Assembly: GCA_021828835.1 (NCBI GenBank) | Contig: JAJZCY010000006.1 | Coordinates: forward strand, 1 to 40,362 | Source: Acidobacteriota bacterium | Lineage (GTDB): Bacteria > Acidobacteriota > Terriglobia > Terriglobales > Acidobacteriaceae | Reading direction: 5' to 3' | DNA length: 40,362 nucleotides | Position numbers and translations under genes: made by a program | The notes under the pieces: model-generated | Database searches by the model: none | What the model saw: only the letters and a program-made list of their open reading frames with translations | What the model was told of the DNA's origin: nothing | Shown: one piece after another, positions 31,059 through 40,040 of the stretch | Position numbering within the stretch: the first letter of the stretch is position 1 | Layout of the letters: the number at the start of each line of letters is the position of its first letter

Positions 31059-33929
31059 TTAAAACGAGAACCGCACCTGAAGATCGACCATCCGATTCGC
31101 CGATGCCCCTCCTGGTCCGAAGCCATGAATCGACGTTGAGGTCCCGAACAGCGGCGAACTCAAATTCCCCACGGGCGTGCTCAGGTTCACCGTGTTCAGC
31201 ATATTGCGAGCAAGCACCGAGAAGGTCAGGCTGTACCGGCTGCCCGCCGCCACCGGGTCCATTCCCATGAATCCGTGCCCTCCCGGCCCATGGCCGCGTG
31301 GCGGACCGCTGCTCAACTGCGGACCGCTTGGTCCTTGTGGGCCGCTCACTGCCTGCGCATCGCCCGTGTGACCGCCCAACCCGAACGCCTTTGAGACACG
31401 CATATTCACCGCTACCATGCCCGGTCCGCTTCCCAGGTTCCGCGGGATGATCGTCTGTCCCGGTATCGGCTGCATGTCGAAGTTGCCCCACTTCGACCGC
31501 ACCACACTCGAACGGGTGAGGTCGGTGGCCCACGCCGGCCTGTCATTGAAGATCGAATCCCCGTTCAGATCTTGCCCCACCACGATATTGAAGGGATCTC
31601 CGGAGTGCATCACGACAAAGGGATTGAACATCACGCCCAGCGGAGCCACCAGTGTGCCGCCGACCATCAAACGGTGCCGCACATCGAAGCCCGCCCGCGA
31701 GTACTCGGCCGCTAGATTGTAGGAGGAGGCGGGAAAGGTGTCGGCGCCATCCGTATTGCTGCGCGCCTTGCTCCAGACGTAGTAGCCGAACATGTTGTAG
31801 CGCCGGCTCATACGCGCATTCACATTCATGATGAGCTGGTCCTGACGGAAGCGGCCGGTGGATTCATAGGCATAAATATTGCCGCCCGGAAGCGGCCGCA
31901 GCCCGGTCTCGGGAAGCGGCGCATTGATGTTCCGCGAACGCAGCAGTCCGGTGCCGCGCGAGTTCAGATAACTGACGCTGAGCAGAATGTTCTTCGGCAA
32001 CTGCCGCTCTAAGCTCACCGCGAACTGCTGGGTGTCTGGCGCGCGCAGGGCCGGAGCAAGCTGCCGCACCGTCTGGGCCTGCACATAGTCCGACAGGGTG
32101 GCAGCGTCCGGAACGGCTGGATAAAAATCCGGATTTGATATCAGGTAGGTCACCTCGCGCACGCCGTTCTGGCGCAGGCTGTCGAGCACCAGCGTCTCCC
32201 GGATGCGGTCGTAGAATCCACCGTACCCCAGGCGCAGCACTGCGAACGGACGTCCCTGAGTCCCCCCCGGAATGCCCCAGGCCAGTCCCAGCCGCGGCCC
32301 CCACCCGCCCAGATCATCGATATTGGTCTGCGCCTCGTAACGCAATCCCGCACTCAGCGTCAGATTATTCCGGGCCCGCCAATCGTCCTGCGCAAACACA
32401 CCCACATCGAGCTGCGTGACTTGCGCCAGCGGCTGACCGGCCGAGAGCGCGAACTGGCTTGCTCCGCCCCCCTGCGCGCGAATCTGGGCAGGCGTCAACC
32501 CGGCCTTCAGACCGGCCTCGGTGATCTGGTAGGCATCGAGCGAGCTGAAGGTGAATACGCCGTTGAAGTTCTCGCCGGAGGCATTGTCTTCGCGAATGGC
32601 GCGCAGCCGCCCACCCAGCTTGAGCGTGTGCCGCCCGGCGGAAAGCGAAAGCATCTCCTGCAGCTCATAGCGATTCTCGAGCACGCTGTCGAGATTCATT
32701 GCTGTACCGCCCGCCGTGAACGCACCGGCCACATCGATGGTGGGGCCATTGTTCAGCGCCACATTCGAGTCATGGCTGCGCCGGTACTGAAACTTGACCT
32801 CGTTCACCGCCCGCGGACTCAGGATGGCCGTTTCCGTAAGCTGCAAAACATGTTCGCGGTCATCATTGTTGTAGGCCTGCGTCGCCATCGAAAAGGTGTC
32901 CAGCCCATCGTTCTCGCGGTAGTCCTTCTCCCATTCGTAGCGGCCGATCAAGGTGTGGTTGGCGCTGAGCTGATAGTCGAGCCGTGCGCCGATCTCGGTA
33001 TTCGTACGCGGATTCAGAATTGAGGCACGGTACGGAACCTGGTTCAGCGCGGAATCCAGCACCATGGCGTTGATCAGCGCGGCCTGCCCAATCTCCCGGC
33101 GCTCAAACTGGAAATTGAATGAGGTCTTGCGTCCCAGCGGTCCCCCGACGCTAGCGTCGTACATCTTGCGCTGGTAGTCCGGCTTGGTTGGCGCAAACGG
33201 ATTTTGCGCGTTGAAGATCGAATTGCCGTAGATCATGCGCACATCGCCGTGCAGGTTATCTGCTCCCGGCTTGGTGAAGATCTCCACCCGGCCGTAGCCC
33301 AGGCGATCGAACTCCGCCGAAAAGGGGTTCTGGTTCACCCGCACTTCGCGGATCGCGGACTTGGGCGGCAGCTTTGCGCCAGAAAATCCATCCACGTAAA
33401 TCTCACCACCCTCGGGTCCTACCGAGGGGCCGGCCAGCATCTGCAGGTCCTGAGCCAAGTCGTCGGGATCGTCCGACAGCACCTGCAAGCCCGTGCCGCT
33501 GATGGTGACCGCGCTGGCATTGCTGGTGGGTTCGGTGTTGAGGCTTGCGCTCTCGTTCACCTCCACGCTCTGCTCCACTACAGCGATTTGCAACTGCACG
33601 TCACGGATCAGCGTCTGGGCGGCCGCAAGTTGCAGCGCCGGCACCTGCACCGGCGAAAAACCGGCCGCCGAGACCACCAGCGCATATCGCCCGGGAGTCA
33701 GGCCGGAAAAGCTGTAACGCCCCGCCGCATTGGTGGTGATCGTCTGCTCCGCGCCATCAGCTCCACGCAGCACCGCCGTTGCACCCGGAATCAGCGCACC
33801 GGTCGAGTCCGTAACCACGCCGCTGAGTGTCGCCACGCCCGCCTGCGCACTGCCGGCGCGCACAACAAAGACCAGGAAAAATCCCGCGACCAGAACGAAG
33901 AGAATCAGGCTTCTACAGTAGCTTCGCAT
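31059..33929 (-). CDS. TonB-dependent receptor, Oar-like
   Basis: A 956-residue outer-membrane receptor. The signal peptide is residues 1 to about 31. A carboxypeptidase-regulatory domain follows (33 to about 115: ATLSGVVTDSTGALIPGATAV, GRYSFSGLTPGRYAL), then a plug (VTISGTGLQVLSDDPDDLAQDL) and a 22-strand-type barrel ending VDLQVRFSF. Receptors with this start domain are abundant in acidobacteria and take up unknown, possibly carbohydrate-linked, ligands. Residues about 851-895 form a Gly/Pro/His-rich insertion with several Met (GPPRGHGPGGHGFMGMD). The ATG at 33929 has GAGGA upstream. The gene lies between a response regulator and a histidine kinase, both on the other strand, which suggests control by them. 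Confidence 0.92.
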   Translation of the reverse strand: MRSYCRSLILFVLVAGFFLVFVVRAGSAQAGVATLSGVVTDSTGALIPGATAVLRGADGAEQTITTNAAGRYSFSGLTPGRYALVVSAAGFSPVQVPALQLAAAQTLIRDVQLQIAVVEQSVEVNESASLNTEPTSNASAVTISGTGLQVLSDDPDDLAQDLQMLAGPSVGPEGGEIYVDGFSGAKLPPKSAIREVRVNQNPFSAEFDRLGYGRVEIFTKPGADNLHGDVRMIYGNSIFNAQNPFAPTKPDYQRKMYDASVGGPLGRKTSFNFQFERREIGQAALINAMVLDSALNQVPYRASILNPRTNTEIGARLDYQLSANHTLIGRYEWEKDYRENDGLDTFSMATQAYNNDDREHVLQLTETAILSPRAVNEVKFQYRRSHDSNVALNNGPTIDVAGAFTAGGTAMNLDSVLENRYELQEMLSLSAGRHTLKLGGRLRAIREDNASGENFNGVFTFSSLDAYQITEAGLKAGLTPAQIRAQGGGASQFALSAGQPLAQVTQLDVGVFAQDDWRARNNLTLSAGLRYEAQTNIDDLGGWGPRLGLAWGIPGGTQGRPFAVLRLGYGGFYDRIRETLVLDSLRQNGVREVTYLISNPDFYPAVPDAATLSDYVQAQTVRQLAPALRAPDTQQFAVSLERQLPKNILLSVSYLNSRGTGLLRSRNINAPLPETGLRPLPGGNIYAYESTGRFRQDQLIMNVNARMSRRYNMFGYYVWSKARSNTDGADTFPASSYNLAAEYSRAGFDVRHRLMVGGTLVAPLGVMFNPFVVMHSGDPFNIVVGQDLNGDSIFNDRPAWATDLTRSSVVRSKWGNFDMQPIPGQTIIPRNLGSGPGMVAVNMRVSKAFGLGGHTGDAQAVSGPQGPSGPQLSSGPPRGHGPGGHGFMGMDPVAAGSRYSLTFSVLARNMLNTVNLSTPVGNLSSPLFGTSTSIHGFGPGGASANRMVDLQVRFSF

Positions 33930-34126
33930 CGAGTCCTCGTGCCGCACCGCATGCCGCACCACCTTCCGGACGGCCTGCATTGTCTGCTCGGATACGGTGA
34001 CTGCTCCAAAGTTCAGCACAGGCTTGTAAAGACTCGATGTGCCGCAGGCGCTAAATTGTAAAGCTTTGGTAAAGTCGTTGGCCCAGCCCCTTGCTTCGCG
34101 CTCTAATGAAATACAAGGAAGCAGCC

Positions 34127-35572
34127 ATGGATCGCAGGTTCAGGTTCACTCTCTCCGGCAGGATCTTCCTCGTCTCCCTCCTCAATCTCGTGCTGATTGC
34201 CTGCGTGCTGGCTGTCTTCATGCGCTTCCAGTACCGCTTCGATCTGCGCACCTTCCTCATCGCGCCTGCCCAGGACCGCATTCTTTCCACCGCCCGCCAG
34301 GTCGCGCTCGAGCTGCGCGACGCCGACCCCTCCACCTGGGACCAGCTGCTTCAGCGCTACGGCGACGCTCACCAGGTCGAACTGCGGCTGGTGGACGACG
34401 ATGGCCGCCCGATCGCCGGCCCCACTTCGCCGCTGCCGCCTAAAATCCTTCAGAGCCTCGACCGGCACTCCGGGGCACAGAACCGTACCAGTCCCCTGCT
34501 GTTTCTGGGCAGCACCGATCACCCCGACCGGCATTGGATCGGCATCCGCATTCCAGTGCCCTCGCAGACACCGCACCATCACATTCGCGGAGTCCTGATC
34601 GCGGCCGCGCCGTCCCTGTTCACCACCCCCTTCCTCTTCGATCCCAATCCGTGGATCGCGGTGGCGTTTGCGCTGATTCTGGTGTCGATTCTCTGCTGGC
34701 TTCCGTTCGGCCACCAGCTCGTGCGCTCCATCTCGCGCATCAATCGCGCCACGGGACAGATTGCCGAAGGTCAATTCAAGATCCAGCTTCCGGTCACGCG
34801 CCGCGATGAGCTCGGCCAGCTCAGCGCCTCGATTAACCGCATGGCCACTCGCCTGGACGGCTACGTCGCCGGTCAAAAGCGCTTCCTCGGCGATGCGGCC
34901 CACGAGCTCTGCTCACCCATTGCCCGCATGCAGGTCGCAGTAGGCATCCTCGAACGTTCCAGCGATCCGTCGCTGCGCGAAACCATCGCCGACCTCAACG
35001 ACGACCTCCAGCACATGAGCAATCTCGTCAACGACGTGCTGTCGTTTTCCAAAGCCACCCTGCGCGGTCCAGAGATTGCGCTGGATCGTATTTTGCTGGA
35101 CGAGGTGGTGGCGACGGTCATTGCCCGCGAAGCCGGCCCTGCCCGTGACGTTCGCAGCGCGGTGCCGCAAAATCTATGGGCGCGCGCCAATCGCGATCTG
35201 CTGGAACGTGCTCTGGCGAACGTCATCCGGAATGCCATCCGCTACGCGGGCGAGGCGGGCCCCATCACCGTCTCCGCCACCCGTCACCAGCAGCAGATCA
35301 TCCTCAGCGTGGCTGATTGCGGCCCGGGCCTCCCCGACCCGGATCTCGACCGCATCTTCGATCCCTTCTATCGCCTGGACACTTCCCGTGAGGGCGGTTC
35401 GGGCGGCGTGGGGCTGGGCCTGGCCATCGTGAAGTCCTGTGTGGAGGCCTGCCGCGGATCGGTGGCTTGCAGAAACCTGCCGCAACGCGGCCTCGCCGTG
35501 GAGATCGCGCTCCCCTCAGCCGAACACCCCGCCACCACAGTTCCCGCCCCGGTTGAAATGCAAACGTCTTGA
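34127..35572 (+). CDS. CpxA-like sensor histidine kinase
   Basis: A 481-residue inner-membrane kinase. The first helix (about 9-31: GRIFLVSLLNLVLIACVLAVFM, in part) is followed by a periplasmic sensor of about 145 residues, a second helix (about 178-201), HAMP (about 202-250) and a HisKA domain with H259 in AAHELCSP. The HATPase has NVIRNAIRYA, DCGPGLP and GVGLGLAIVKS. In the H-box, Cys replaces the Arg of the common HELRTP. The ATG at 34127 has AAGGA eight bases before it. The partner is most likely the regulator at 30223. The iorA-like gene starts 79 bases after its stop on the same strand, so the kinase may be transcribed with it. Confidence 0.92.
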   Translation: MDRRFRFTLSGRIFLVSLLNLVLIACVLAVFMRFQYRFDLRTFLIAPAQDRILSTARQVALELRDADPSTWDQLLQRYGDAHQVELRLVDDDGRPIAGPTSPLPPKILQSLDRHSGAQNRTSPLLFLGSTDHPDRHWIGIRIPVPSQTPHHHIRGVLIAAAPSLFTTPFLFDPNPWIAVAFALILVSILCWLPFGHQLVRSISRINRATGQIAEGQFKIQLPVTRRDELGQLSASINRMATRLDGYVAGQKRFLGDAAHELCSPIARMQVAVGILERSSDPSLRETIADLNDDLQHMSNLVNDVLSFSKATLRGPEIALDRILLDEVVATVIAREAGPARDVRSAVPQNLWARANRDLLERALANVIRNAIRYAGEAGPITVSATRHQQQIILSVADCGPGLPDPDLDRIFDPFYRLDTSREGGSGGVGLGLAIVKSCVEACRGSVACRNLPQRGLAVEIALPSAEHPATTVPAPVEMQTS

Positions 35573-35651
35573 GAGCCCTCCCTCGGCGCCTTCCCGATCT
35601 TCCGCATTTTGTTTTGGACAAACGTCTAATCGGCGTTGCACACTGGAAGGC

Positions 35652-36128
35652 ATGTCGCGAATCGTACTGCGTGTCAATGGTCGGGAACACGCAGTGGAGG
35701 CCGATCCGGAGACTCCACTGTTATTTGTCTTAACTGATCAACTGGGCTTGCGCGGGCCGCGCTTCGGGTGCGGCCTGGCGCAATGCGGCTCCTGTACCGT
35801 CCTGCGCAACGGCCAGGCGATTCGCTCCTGCGTCACCGCCGCAGGCGAGGTGGGTACGGACGAGATCACTACCCTGGATGGCCTCGGCACCCCCGAGAAT
35901 CCGCACCCCATTCAGCGTGCCTTTATCGAAGAAGGCGCCTCGCAATGTGGCTTTTGCCTGAGCGGCGTCATCCTCACCGCCAAGGCCACGCTGGATGCAA
36001 ACCCCCACGCGAGCGACGACGAGATCCGGAAAGCCATGAATGGTGTGCTCTGCCGCTGCTTCACGCACACGCGCATGATCCGCGCCATCCGCAAATACGC
36101 CGAGGAGAACAAACATGAAAATGCCTGA
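35652..36128 (+). CDS. Molybdenum hydroxylase [2Fe-2S] subunit, IorA-like
   Basis: A 158-residue small subunit of the xanthine oxidase family, similar to isoquinoline 1-oxidoreductase alpha. The plant-type [2Fe-2S] cluster has C40, C45, C48 and C60 (GCGLAQCGSC...RSC). The second helical-domain cluster has C99, C102, C134 and C136 (QCGFC...LCRC). It passes electrons from the molybdenum subunit to an outside acceptor. The ATG at 35652 is chosen because the family starts here; the longer frame to 35439 overlaps the kinase. Its last 14 bases overlap the start of the large-subunit gene, so they are coupled. Confidence 0.92.
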   Translation: MSRIVLRVNGREHAVEADPETPLLFVLTDQLGLRGPRFGCGLAQCGSCTVLRNGQAIRSCVTAAGEVGTDEITTLDGLGTPENPHPIQRAFIEEGASQCGFCLSGVILTAKATLDANPHASDDEIRKAMNGVLCRCFTHTRMIRAIRKYAEENKHENA

Positions 36129-38415
36129 GACCTCCCGGCGCGACTTCCTCAAAGGCTGCGGCGCTCTGGTCGTCAGCTTCAGTGCATTGGAGTGCGTGGA
36201 TGCATTCGCGCAAGGCCCATTCGCAGCGCACCAGTCTCATATCGATCCCACCAAGCTCGACTCCTGGATTGCCGTGAATGGCGACGGCACCGTTACCGCC
36301 TACACCGGCAAGTGCGATATGGGCCAGGGTCAGTTGACTGCGCAGAGCCAGCTCGTGGCCGAGGAGCTGTGCGTGCCGCTCCAGCGCGTGAAGCTCATCA
36401 TGTGCGATACCGACCTCACGCCCGACGAAGGCACCACCTCGGGCAGCCAGTCCACGCCTACCAACTTCAATCACAAGAATCTGGCTCAGGCCTGCGCCAC
36501 CGCGCGCGAAGCTCTGGTGGGCATGGCCGCACAGAAGCTCAACGTGCCGGCCGGAAGCCTGACCGTCACAGACGGCGTGGTCACGGCAAAGAACGGCAAG
36601 CAGGTCAGCTACGCCGATCTGGTCGGCGCGCATAAGTTCAACCTGCCGCTGAATCCCAACGCCAAGCGCCGCCCGCACAACGAGTGGGTCGTCCTGGGCA
36701 AGCCGGTCAACTCCCTCGACCGGCCCGAGTTGATGACCGGCCACTTTGAATACGTGCATTACGTGCAGGTGCCGGGCATGGTCCACGGCCGCGTGGTGCG
36801 CCCGCCCGCCATGGGCGCGTCGGTCAGGCATGTGGACGAGTCCTCGGTCCGCGACATTCCTGGCATGGTGAAGGTCGTTGTCCGCAAGGATTTCGTAGGC
36901 GTCGTGGCCGGAACCCAGTACGCCGCCATCCAGGCCGCGCAGAAGCTCAAGGTCGACTGGAACCCAGGGCCGCCGCTGCCCGACCAGGCCACCTTCTTCG
37001 AGGAGTACCTGCAAAAGCAGCCCACGCGCGACACGCTCTTCGTCGACTCCGGCGATGTGGACAAGCAGCTCGCCGCGGCGCACCAGATTGTCCGTGCGCG
37101 CTATACCTGGCCCTACCAGATGCACGGCTCCATCGGCTCCTCGTGTGCCGTGGCCGACGTGAAACCCGACTCCGCCACCGTCTGGTCGCCCACGCAATCG
37201 GCCTATCCCACGCGCAGTTGTCTTGCCATGATCCTCGGCATGCCTGTCGACAAGATCCGCGTCATCTTCCGCCGCGGCGCAGGGTGCTACGGCCTCAATG
37301 GAGCGGACGCAGTCTCCTTCGACGCCGCCGTGCTCTCGCAGGGAGCAGGCCGCCCGGTGCGCCTGCAATACTCGCGCGAGGACGAGATGAAATGGGAGAA
37401 CTACGGCGCCGCCATGGTTATCGAGCAGCGCGCCGGTCTGCGCCCCAACGGCAGCATCGCCGTGTGGGACCGCGAGGACTGGGCCGCCGATCGCGGCACG
37501 CGGCCGGGTTACGATCGCCCCGGCAATGTCATCTCCGGCATGCTGCTCGGCTACGAGCCCTATCCATTGAATCCTGGACCTGCGAAGAAGCCCAGCGGGG
37601 CGCTGCGCAACGGCGGCAACGTCGTTCCGTCCTACATGGCCGGATGCATCGATGGCGTCTGCGGCAGCGCCGGCACGGTGCGCAGCGAGCGAGCGCTCGG
37701 ACACACCGTCTTCTCGCCGTTTTTCACCGGTCCGCTGCGTTCGCCCATCCGCATCCAAAATACCTTCTCGAACGAGTGCTTCATGGATGAGCTGGCCGCG
37801 CGCGCCGGCGCTGATCCAGTGGCCTACCGTCTGCAACACTTAAGCGACGAGCGTCTGCGCGCCGTGCTCCAGGCCGCTGCCAAGGCAGCCGACTGGAAGC
37901 CACGAGCCGCCGGCAAGCACTCGTATCCGCGTACGGGTAAGGTAAGCGGCCGCGGCGTAGCCTGCGTCGCCTATGAAGGCCACAACGGTTACGCCGCGCT
38001 GGTGGCGGATGTGGATGTTGACCTCGATACCGGCATCCTCCATCCGCGCCGCTTCTTCTGCGCGCTCGACTGCGGCCCCGTCTCCAATCCCGATGGCATG
38101 CGCAACCAGGCCGAAGGCGGCATTCTGCAAGGCATGAGCCGCACCCTGGGTGAAGAGGTCACCTGGGACCGCGAGAAGGTCACCTCCATCGACTGGAACA
38201 CCTTTCACAGCCTGGATATGAGCTACGACATGCCGACCGTGACTACGGTGCTCATCGACCCCAGCGGCGTACCGGCTCTGGGCGCCGGCGAAACCGCCAT
38301 CACGCTGGCGCCTCCGGCGATCGCCAACGCCGTGCTCGACGCCGCCGGGATACACCTGCGCGACGTACCTTTCACGCCCGAGCGCGTGAAAGCCGCCCTG
38401 CAACAACAGGCCTAG
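36115..38415 (+). CDS. Molybdenum hydroxylase large subunit, IorB-like, Tat-exported
   Basis: A 766-residue molybdopterin-binding subunit of the aldehyde oxidase/xanthine dehydrogenase family. The twin-arginine signal is R8-R9 in SRRDFLKG, followed by a hydrophobic run, so the enzyme is likely exported to the periplasm. GKCDMGQGQLTAQSQLVAEEL and the catalytic Glu E726 in GAGETAITLAPPAIANAV are in place. Together with the small subunit it would form an alpha-beta oxidoreductase of the isoquinoline 1-oxidoreductase/aldehyde type. There is no FAD subunit and no cytochrome c gene alongside. The substrate is unknown. The N-terminal Tat signal is normal in IorB proteins. Confidence 0.92.
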   Translation: MKMPETSRRDFLKGCGALVVSFSALECVDAFAQGPFAAHQSHIDPTKLDSWIAVNGDGTVTAYTGKCDMGQGQLTAQSQLVAEELCVPLQRVKLIMCDTDLTPDEGTTSGSQSTPTNFNHKNLAQACATAREALVGMAAQKLNVPAGSLTVTDGVVTAKNGKQVSYADLVGAHKFNLPLNPNAKRRPHNEWVVLGKPVNSLDRPELMTGHFEYVHYVQVPGMVHGRVVRPPAMGASVRHVDESSVRDIPGMVKVVVRKDFVGVVAGTQYAAIQAAQKLKVDWNPGPPLPDQATFFEEYLQKQPTRDTLFVDSGDVDKQLAAAHQIVRARYTWPYQMHGSIGSSCAVADVKPDSATVWSPTQSAYPTRSCLAMILGMPVDKIRVIFRRGAGCYGLNGADAVSFDAAVLSQGAGRPVRLQYSREDEMKWENYGAAMVIEQRAGLRPNGSIAVWDREDWAADRGTRPGYDRPGNVISGMLLGYEPYPLNPGPAKKPSGALRNGGNVVPSYMAGCIDGVCGSAGTVRSERALGHTVFSPFFTGPLRSPIRIQNTFSNECFMDELAARAGADPVAYRLQHLSDERLRAVLQAAAKAADWKPRAAGKHSYPRTGKVSGRGVACVAYEGHNGYAALVADVDVDLDTGILHPRRFFCALDCGPVSNPDGMRNQAEGGILQGMSRTLGEEVTWDREKVTSIDWNTFHSLDMSYDMPTVTTVLIDPSGVPALGAGETAITLAPPAIANAVLDAAGIHLRDVPFTPERVKAALQQQA

Positions 38416-38499
38416 GCAGTTCGATCTCATGCGTCGAGAAGGAGCCGGCGCTCCAAGGGCTTTTGACTGAACAGAAACAGATTCCGGAGGACAGGCAGA

Positions 38500-38576
38500 T
38501 GGTGACCCCGGGAAGATTCGAACTTCCGACACGCAGTTTAGGAAACTGCTGCTCTATCCACCTGAGCTACGGGGCC
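38500..38576 (-). tRNA. tRNA-Arg (anticodon CCT)
   Basis: The reverse strand begins GGCCCCG, pairing with CGGGGTC (one G-T pair), discriminator A, encoded CCA. The anticodon loop in CAGTTTCCTAAACTG gives CCT. The T arm AGTTCGAATCT is normal. Length is 77 nt. It lies next to a tyrosine recombinase gene; however, the recombinase is on the 5' side of the tRNA, whereas most elements of this sort enter at the 3' end. Confidence 0.96.
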
Positions 38577-38714
38577 ACTTTTAGAATGAACAACTTGAAG
38601 ACTGTGGAAAACTTTTTCCCTCACAGTCCCTCACAGCATGGAAAAATTGACTCCAAGGCCGATAATCCAACTGATCGCACCCAGTAACCCCGGAGTAAGA
38701 CAGGAGTAACGCAA
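38577..38714. other. Short spacer between tRNA-Arg and the recombinase gene
   Basis: It contains the probable promoter of the tRNA on the minus strand and a small CCCTCACAG direct repeat at about 38620-38638 (CCCTCACAGTCCCTCACAG). The first copy can pair with ACTGTGG near 38599. No intact second att copy of the tRNA sequence was found within the window. AGGAG at about 38702-38706 is the likely ribosome-binding site of the recombinase. Confidence 0.4.
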
Positions 38715-40040
38715 GTGAGGGTGAAAAGATCACAGTACCAACAGGGTAGCATCCGCAAGGTGCGCAAGGCGAAAGGCTATGCTTGGGAGGTTCGCTTCTC
38801 AGAATGGCTGAATGGCAAGCGGTTCCAGCGGACGATGACCTTTCAGGGAACCGAATATCCCAAAGAAGCCGATGTCCGCAAAGCCATCGAGTTGACGGTT
38901 TCGCAGATCAACTCCGGGACTGCCGGCGAAAAGGCCGACGCCAGATTCGGCGCCATCATCACCCTCTACCGGCGCAAGTTCCTCCCGAGCGAAAGCCGCC
39001 TGCTCGATCTCAAGAAGAAACTCCACAAGGTGTTCCCGACCCAGGGCGTGCTGGTGGATGCCTTCACGGTGGCGCGGGAAGATGAGATCGACGAAATCAA
39101 TCTCATGCTCAAGGCAGCAGCGACTCCTCAAAACATTAGCCAGCTTGCCCAGCGGCTGACGGTTCCAAATCCTCCCGACCTCGAGTTCTCGACCCGGCAG
39201 CATCACGCCTACCTGCTCGATCACTACATCGAGCCCAGGTTTGCTAACGTGCCCATTCGGGAGATGAAGGTTCTCATGATCGACGAGTGGCTTCTGTCGT
39301 TGCGCGGCGCCAAGGGCCGCCCGCTTGCAGGTACCACCAAAGCCTCGATTCGCACCCTGTTGAGCAAATGCTTCAAGCTCGCTGCCAAGCACGAGTTCAT
39401 CTCTCCGTTTGAGCACAATCCGATGCACCTGATCGAGGTGAAAGGCGTCTCAAAGCGGCAGAAAGAGATTCAGCAAATCACAGTCGAACAGTTCAAGTCC
39501 ATCCGCGCCGATCTTCCGGAAGTGCTCGACGTGCTGGTCCTGGTTGATGCCTCCTTCGGCCTGCGAATTTCAGAACTGCTGGCGCTTCAATGGGAAGATC
39601 TGGATGCCGCCAAGAAGACCATCTCCATTCGCCGGAAGTTCACTCGGGGGCGGATTGGGAAGACGAAGACCCCGGCATCGTGCGCTACGCTACCGGTCGC
39701 GGATGGCCTGCTCGATATATTGTCGGACTGGAAGAAGAAGACTGGCGATTCGGAATGGGTGTTTCCGTCTCCACGCACCGGCGGCCCTCGCAGCGGTTCG
39801 ATGCTCCTTCAGAAAGGGCTCAAGCCGATCGCAGCTAAGCACGGTGTGCCGGGTCTCACATGGCATGCCCTGCGACACGCGTGCCGGGCATGGCTGTCTT
39901 CCGGCGGTGCGACTCTCACCACGCAGAAGGGCCTGCTCCGTCATGCCGACGAATCCACCACGTCTGACGTCTACGGATATCCCATGACGGACGACATGCG
40001 AAAGGCGCACGATCATCTCGTCTCTCAACTCCTGGAGTAA
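38715..40040 (+). CDS. Tyrosine recombinase / site-specific integrase
   Basis: A 441-residue phage-type integrase. The catalytic set is complete by position: R284 in FGLRISELL, a Lys in the RRKFTRGRIGKTKT hairpin, H384 and R387 in TWHALRHACR, H410 in LLRHADESTT and Y420 in VYGYP. The N-terminal third has an AP2/SAM-like arm-binding and core-binding look (GSIRKVRKAKGYAWEVRFSEW, in part). The start is a GTG at 38715 preceded by AGGAG. It should catalyse integration or excision of a mobile element. The neighbouring tRNA-Arg is a likely target, but only one side of the element is visible here, and no excisionase or cargo gene follows within the window. Confidence 0.93.
   Translation: MRVKRSQYQQGSIRKVRKAKGYAWEVRFSEWLNGKRFQRTMTFQGTEYPKEADVRKAIELTVSQINSGTAGEKADARFGAIITLYRRKFLPSESRLLDLKKKLHKVFPTQGVLVDAFTVAREDEIDEINLMLKAAATPQNISQLAQRLTVPNPPDLEFSTRQHHAYLLDHYIEPRFANVPIREMKVLMIDEWLLSLRGAKGRPLAGTTKASIRTLLSKCFKLAAKHEFISPFEHNPMHLIEVKGVSKRQKEIQQITVEQFKSIRADLPEVLDVLVLVDASFGLRISELLALQWEDLDAAKKTISIRRKFTRGRIGKTKTPASCATLPVADGLLDILSDWKKKTGDSEWVFPSPRTGGPRSGSMLLQKGLKPIAAKHGVPGLTWHALRHACRAWLSSGGATLTTQKGLLRHADESTTSDVYGYPMTDDMRKAHDHLVSQLLE

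Noticed and set aside
36061-37839. 592-codon minus-strand frame opposite the molybdenum subunit
   Set aside because: Antisense to a clearly coding gene, His- and Gly-rich without domains.
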